Assembly (NCBI GenBank): GCA_003242255.1
Contig: QGUT01000096.1
Span: 1-6,652 of the forward strand
DNA length: 6,652 nucleotides
Direction: 5' to 3'
Source: Bacillota bacterium
GTDB taxonomy: Bacteria > Bacillota > Thermosediminibacteria > Thermosediminibacterales > Thermosediminibacteraceae
A model generated the notes under the pieces. The model did no database searches. It saw only the letters and a program-made list of their open reading frames with translations, and was not told where the DNA came from. A program made the translations under genes and the position numbers. Positions 5,054 through 6,652 of the stretch are shown here, one piece after another. Position 1 is the first letter of the stretch. Each line of letters opens with the position of its first letter.

Positions 5054-6181
5054 ATGGATACTCTGGCCCTTTACATCCACATCCCCTTTTGTCTCAAAAG
5101 GTGCGGCTACTGCGATTTTAATTCGTACACCCAACTGGAATACGTGCCGTCGTACATGGATTCCCTGAAAAGGGAAATTTCTTTTTATTCGAGCCTTAAA
5201 AGAAAGATAACCAGCGTTTACATCGGCGGCGGGACACCTACGGTTTTAGGCGAAAGGGAATTATCATCTCTCATAGACGCTATACACAAAGGCTTTGATC
5301 TGAGCCCCGACCTGGAATTCACCGTGGAGGCCAATCCGGAGACGGTGACCGCAGGGAAGCTTAAAGTTCTGAAGGAGGGCGGAGTCAATCGGATAAGTTT
5401 TGGTCTCCAGTCCTTGAAAGACGAGCTTTTAAAGGCGATAGGCCGGATTCACACGGCGGAAGGCTTTTTAAAAAAATATGCCATGGCGAGAGAGGCCGGA
5501 TTCGACAACGTCAACGTGGATTTAATTTTTGGCCTCCCGGGGCAGAAGGTGGAAGATTTTATGGACACCTTAAAAAAACTCGCCGGCCTTTCGCCGGAGC
5601 ACATCTCCTGCTACAGCCTCAGCGTCGAGGAGGGCACCAAGTTTTACGAATTGCAAGAAAAAGGGCAGCTTCTGCTCCCGTCCGAAGACGAAGAGAGGGC
5701 GATGTACCATTCGGCCCGCCATTTTCTGCAAGAAAACGGATATTCCCACTACGAAATCTCCAACTTTGCCAAAGCGGGGAGGGAGTCCAGGCACAACCTG
5801 GTCTACTGGACTTACGGCGACTATCTGGGTTTAGGAGCCGGAGCCCATTCGTTCCTGGACGGCGTTCGCTTTTACAACGCGTACGGGCTGAAGGATTACA
5901 TAGACAGGGTAAAGGCCAGGGGGGAAGCGGTGGAAAATAGGGAGAGAATTTCCGAGGAGGAACAGCAGGCTGAATTTATGATACTGGGCTTAAGGCTCGT
6001 CAGGGGAGTCGAGAAAACCAAATTTTTCGAGCGGTTTAAAAAAGACCTGGACCTGGTCTTCCGCCAAGCCCTGGAAAAGCTGAAAGATAAGGGACTTATC
6101 CTCAACGAGAAGGATCGGGTGAGACTTACCGAAAGGGGGCTGGACCTTGCCAACGAAGTCTTCGTGGAATTTTTGCCGTAA
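5054..6181 (+). CDS. hemW: HemW-type radical SAM protein (heme chaperone; formerly called coproporphyrinogen III oxidase-like)
   Basis: HemW binds heme and a [4Fe-4S] cluster and is thought to deliver heme to target proteins; it is a HemN paralogue without proven coproporphyrinogen dehydrogenase activity. The 375-residue protein starts at ATG 5054, giving the standard L-Y-I-H-I-P-F-C beginning. The cluster motif is C13-x3-C17-x2-C20 followed by D-F, the HemW form lacking the extra downstream Cys of true HemN. Other landmarks are G-G-G-T-P-T (58-63, SAM binding), E-A-N-P-E (92-96), the G-L-Q-S strand (117-120), the HemW-type H-N-L-V-Y-W (247-252), G-A-G-A-H-S (261-266), and a C-terminal winged-helix-like part (about 300-375). 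The gap to the lepA stop is only 5 nt and the Shine-Dalgarno is weak (GGGG 5042-5045), so translational coupling to lepA is likely. The open frame extends upstream into lepA to 4916, but that extension lacks homology and a ribosome binding site. Confidence 0.95.
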   Translation: MDTLALYIHIPFCLKRCGYCDFNSYTQLEYVPSYMDSLKREISFYSSLKRKITSVYIGGGTPTVLGERELSSLIDAIHKGFDLSPDLEFTVEANPETVTAGKLKVLKEGGVNRISFGLQSLKDELLKAIGRIHTAEGFLKKYAMAREAGFDNVNVDLIFGLPGQKVEDFMDTLKKLAGLSPEHISCYSLSVEEGTKFYELQEKGQLLLPSEDEERAMYHSARHFLQENGYSHYEISNFAKAGRESRHNLVYWTYGDYLGLGAGAHSFLDGVRFYNAYGLKDYIDRVKARGEAVENRERISEEEQQAEFMILGLRLVRGVEKTKFFERFKKDLDLVFRQALEKLKDKGLILNEKDRVRLTERGLDLANEVFVEFLP

Positions 6182-6199
6182 ATTCGAGAGGGGAGTTCG

Positions 6200-6652
6200 A
6201 TGAAGTTCGTCGTAGGGGACGGTCAGGAAGGACGGACGGTAAGAGAATTTCTGAAACTCATGGGCTTTTCCGAAAGGGCATTGCGGCGGCTGAAAAGGGA
6301 AGGAAAGATTTTTCTCAACGGCCAACATGTGGGCTCGAGAGCCGAGGTGAAATCGGGAGACGAAGTGGCGGTGGATTTGTCCGAAGAGTCAAATATCGAG
6401 CCTTCGCCGGTGCCGCTAGATATCCTCTACGAGGATGATCATATAATAGTATTGAATAAACAGCCGGGAGTGGTGGTGCACCCAGCGCCTTTTTGCCCCG
6501 ACGGAACCATCGCCAACGGAGTAGTCCACTACTTAAAGCAGAAGGGGAAGAGAACAGGTTTTCACCCGGTGAACCGCCTGGACCGGGATACGTCGGGGGT
6601 TCTGGTGATCGCTTTGAACCAGTACATGCACGGTTTTCTTCAGGCTCGCGGG
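6200..6652 (+). CDS. RluA/RluD-family pseudouridine synthase, C-terminus beyond window
   Basis: Isomerises specific uridines to pseudouridine in rRNA or tRNA; the exact target cannot be read from the sequence. The first 151 residues are present and the frame is still open at the window end. An N-terminal S4-like RNA-binding domain (about 12-60, with L-R-R-L-K-R-E-G-K-I-F-L-N-G) is followed by Y-E-D-D-H-I-I-V-L-N-K (77-87), P-G-V-V-V-H-P (89-95) and the catalytic motif R-L-D-R-D-T-S-G (126-133), where D128 is the expected nucleophile. The residue before the motif is Asn (N125) rather than the common His, which also occurs in family members. Start ATG 6200 has GAGG (6188-6191) 8 nt upstream, within GAGGGGAG. 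It lies 18 nt after hemW with no terminator between, so it is likely the third gene of the lepA operon. Assignment to a subgroup (RluD, YhcT or YjbO type) needs the missing C-terminus. Confidence 0.93.
   Translation, partial: MKFVVGDGQEGRTVREFLKLMGFSERALRRLKREGKIFLNGQHVGSRAEVKSGDEVAVDLSEESNIEPSPVPLDILYEDDHIIVLNKQPGVVVHPAPFCPDGTIANGVVHYLKQKGKRTGFHPVNRLDRDTSGVLVIALNQYMHGFLQARG

Overview
The window looks like chromosomal DNA from an endospore-forming, probably thermophilic member of the Firmicutes (Clostridia, Thermoanaerobacterales or Thermosediminibacterales type). The support is two sporulation-specific genes (gpr and spoIIP), strong purine-rich ribosome binding sites, TTG starts, frequent ATA/AGG/AGA codons and Lys/Glu-rich proteins. 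The order rpsT (divergent), gpr, spoIIP, small membrane gene, lepA, hemW matches the well-known Bacillus subtilis block rpsT-gpr-spoIIP-yqxA-lepA-hemW. This is conserved core chromosome. I saw no transposase, phage cassette, CRISPR array, tRNA or rRNA.

Layout. Positions 1-159 (minus strand) hold the N-terminal 53 codons of ribosomal protein S20, with its own sigma-A promoter. A divergent intergenic region follows. It carries a candidate forespore-type promoter for a two-gene unit: a small four-helix membrane protein of the YvlD/Phage_holin_4_2 type (291-617) and the germination protease gpr (630-1598). A strong intrinsic terminator overlaps the gpr stop codon. Next come spoIIP (1659-2783), the engulfment peptidoglycan hydrolase, and a small single-pass membrane protein in the yqxA position (2842-3180). 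A near-consensus sigma-A promoter (3170-3198), embedded in the last codons of that gene, starts the housekeeping block: lepA (3246-5048), hemW (5054-6181) and an RluA/RluD-family pseudouridine synthase cut off by the window end (6200-6652).

How the genes work together. The first half serves the sporulation cycle: SpoIIP thins septal peptidoglycan during engulfment, and Gpr degrades DNA-protecting SASPs when the spore germinates. The second half and the divergent rpsT are translation and cofactor housekeeping genes: S20, elongation factor 4, a heme chaperone or radical-SAM-like protein, and RNA pseudouridylation.

Most notable points: gpr appears to lack any canonical start codon at its true N-terminus, with an ATA exactly where the ATG should be. 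The small gene between spoIIP and lepA looks like a strongly diverged YqxA. A pseudouridine synthase follows hemW where B. subtilis has hrcA. I found no convincing new system; the novelty here is in fine detail.
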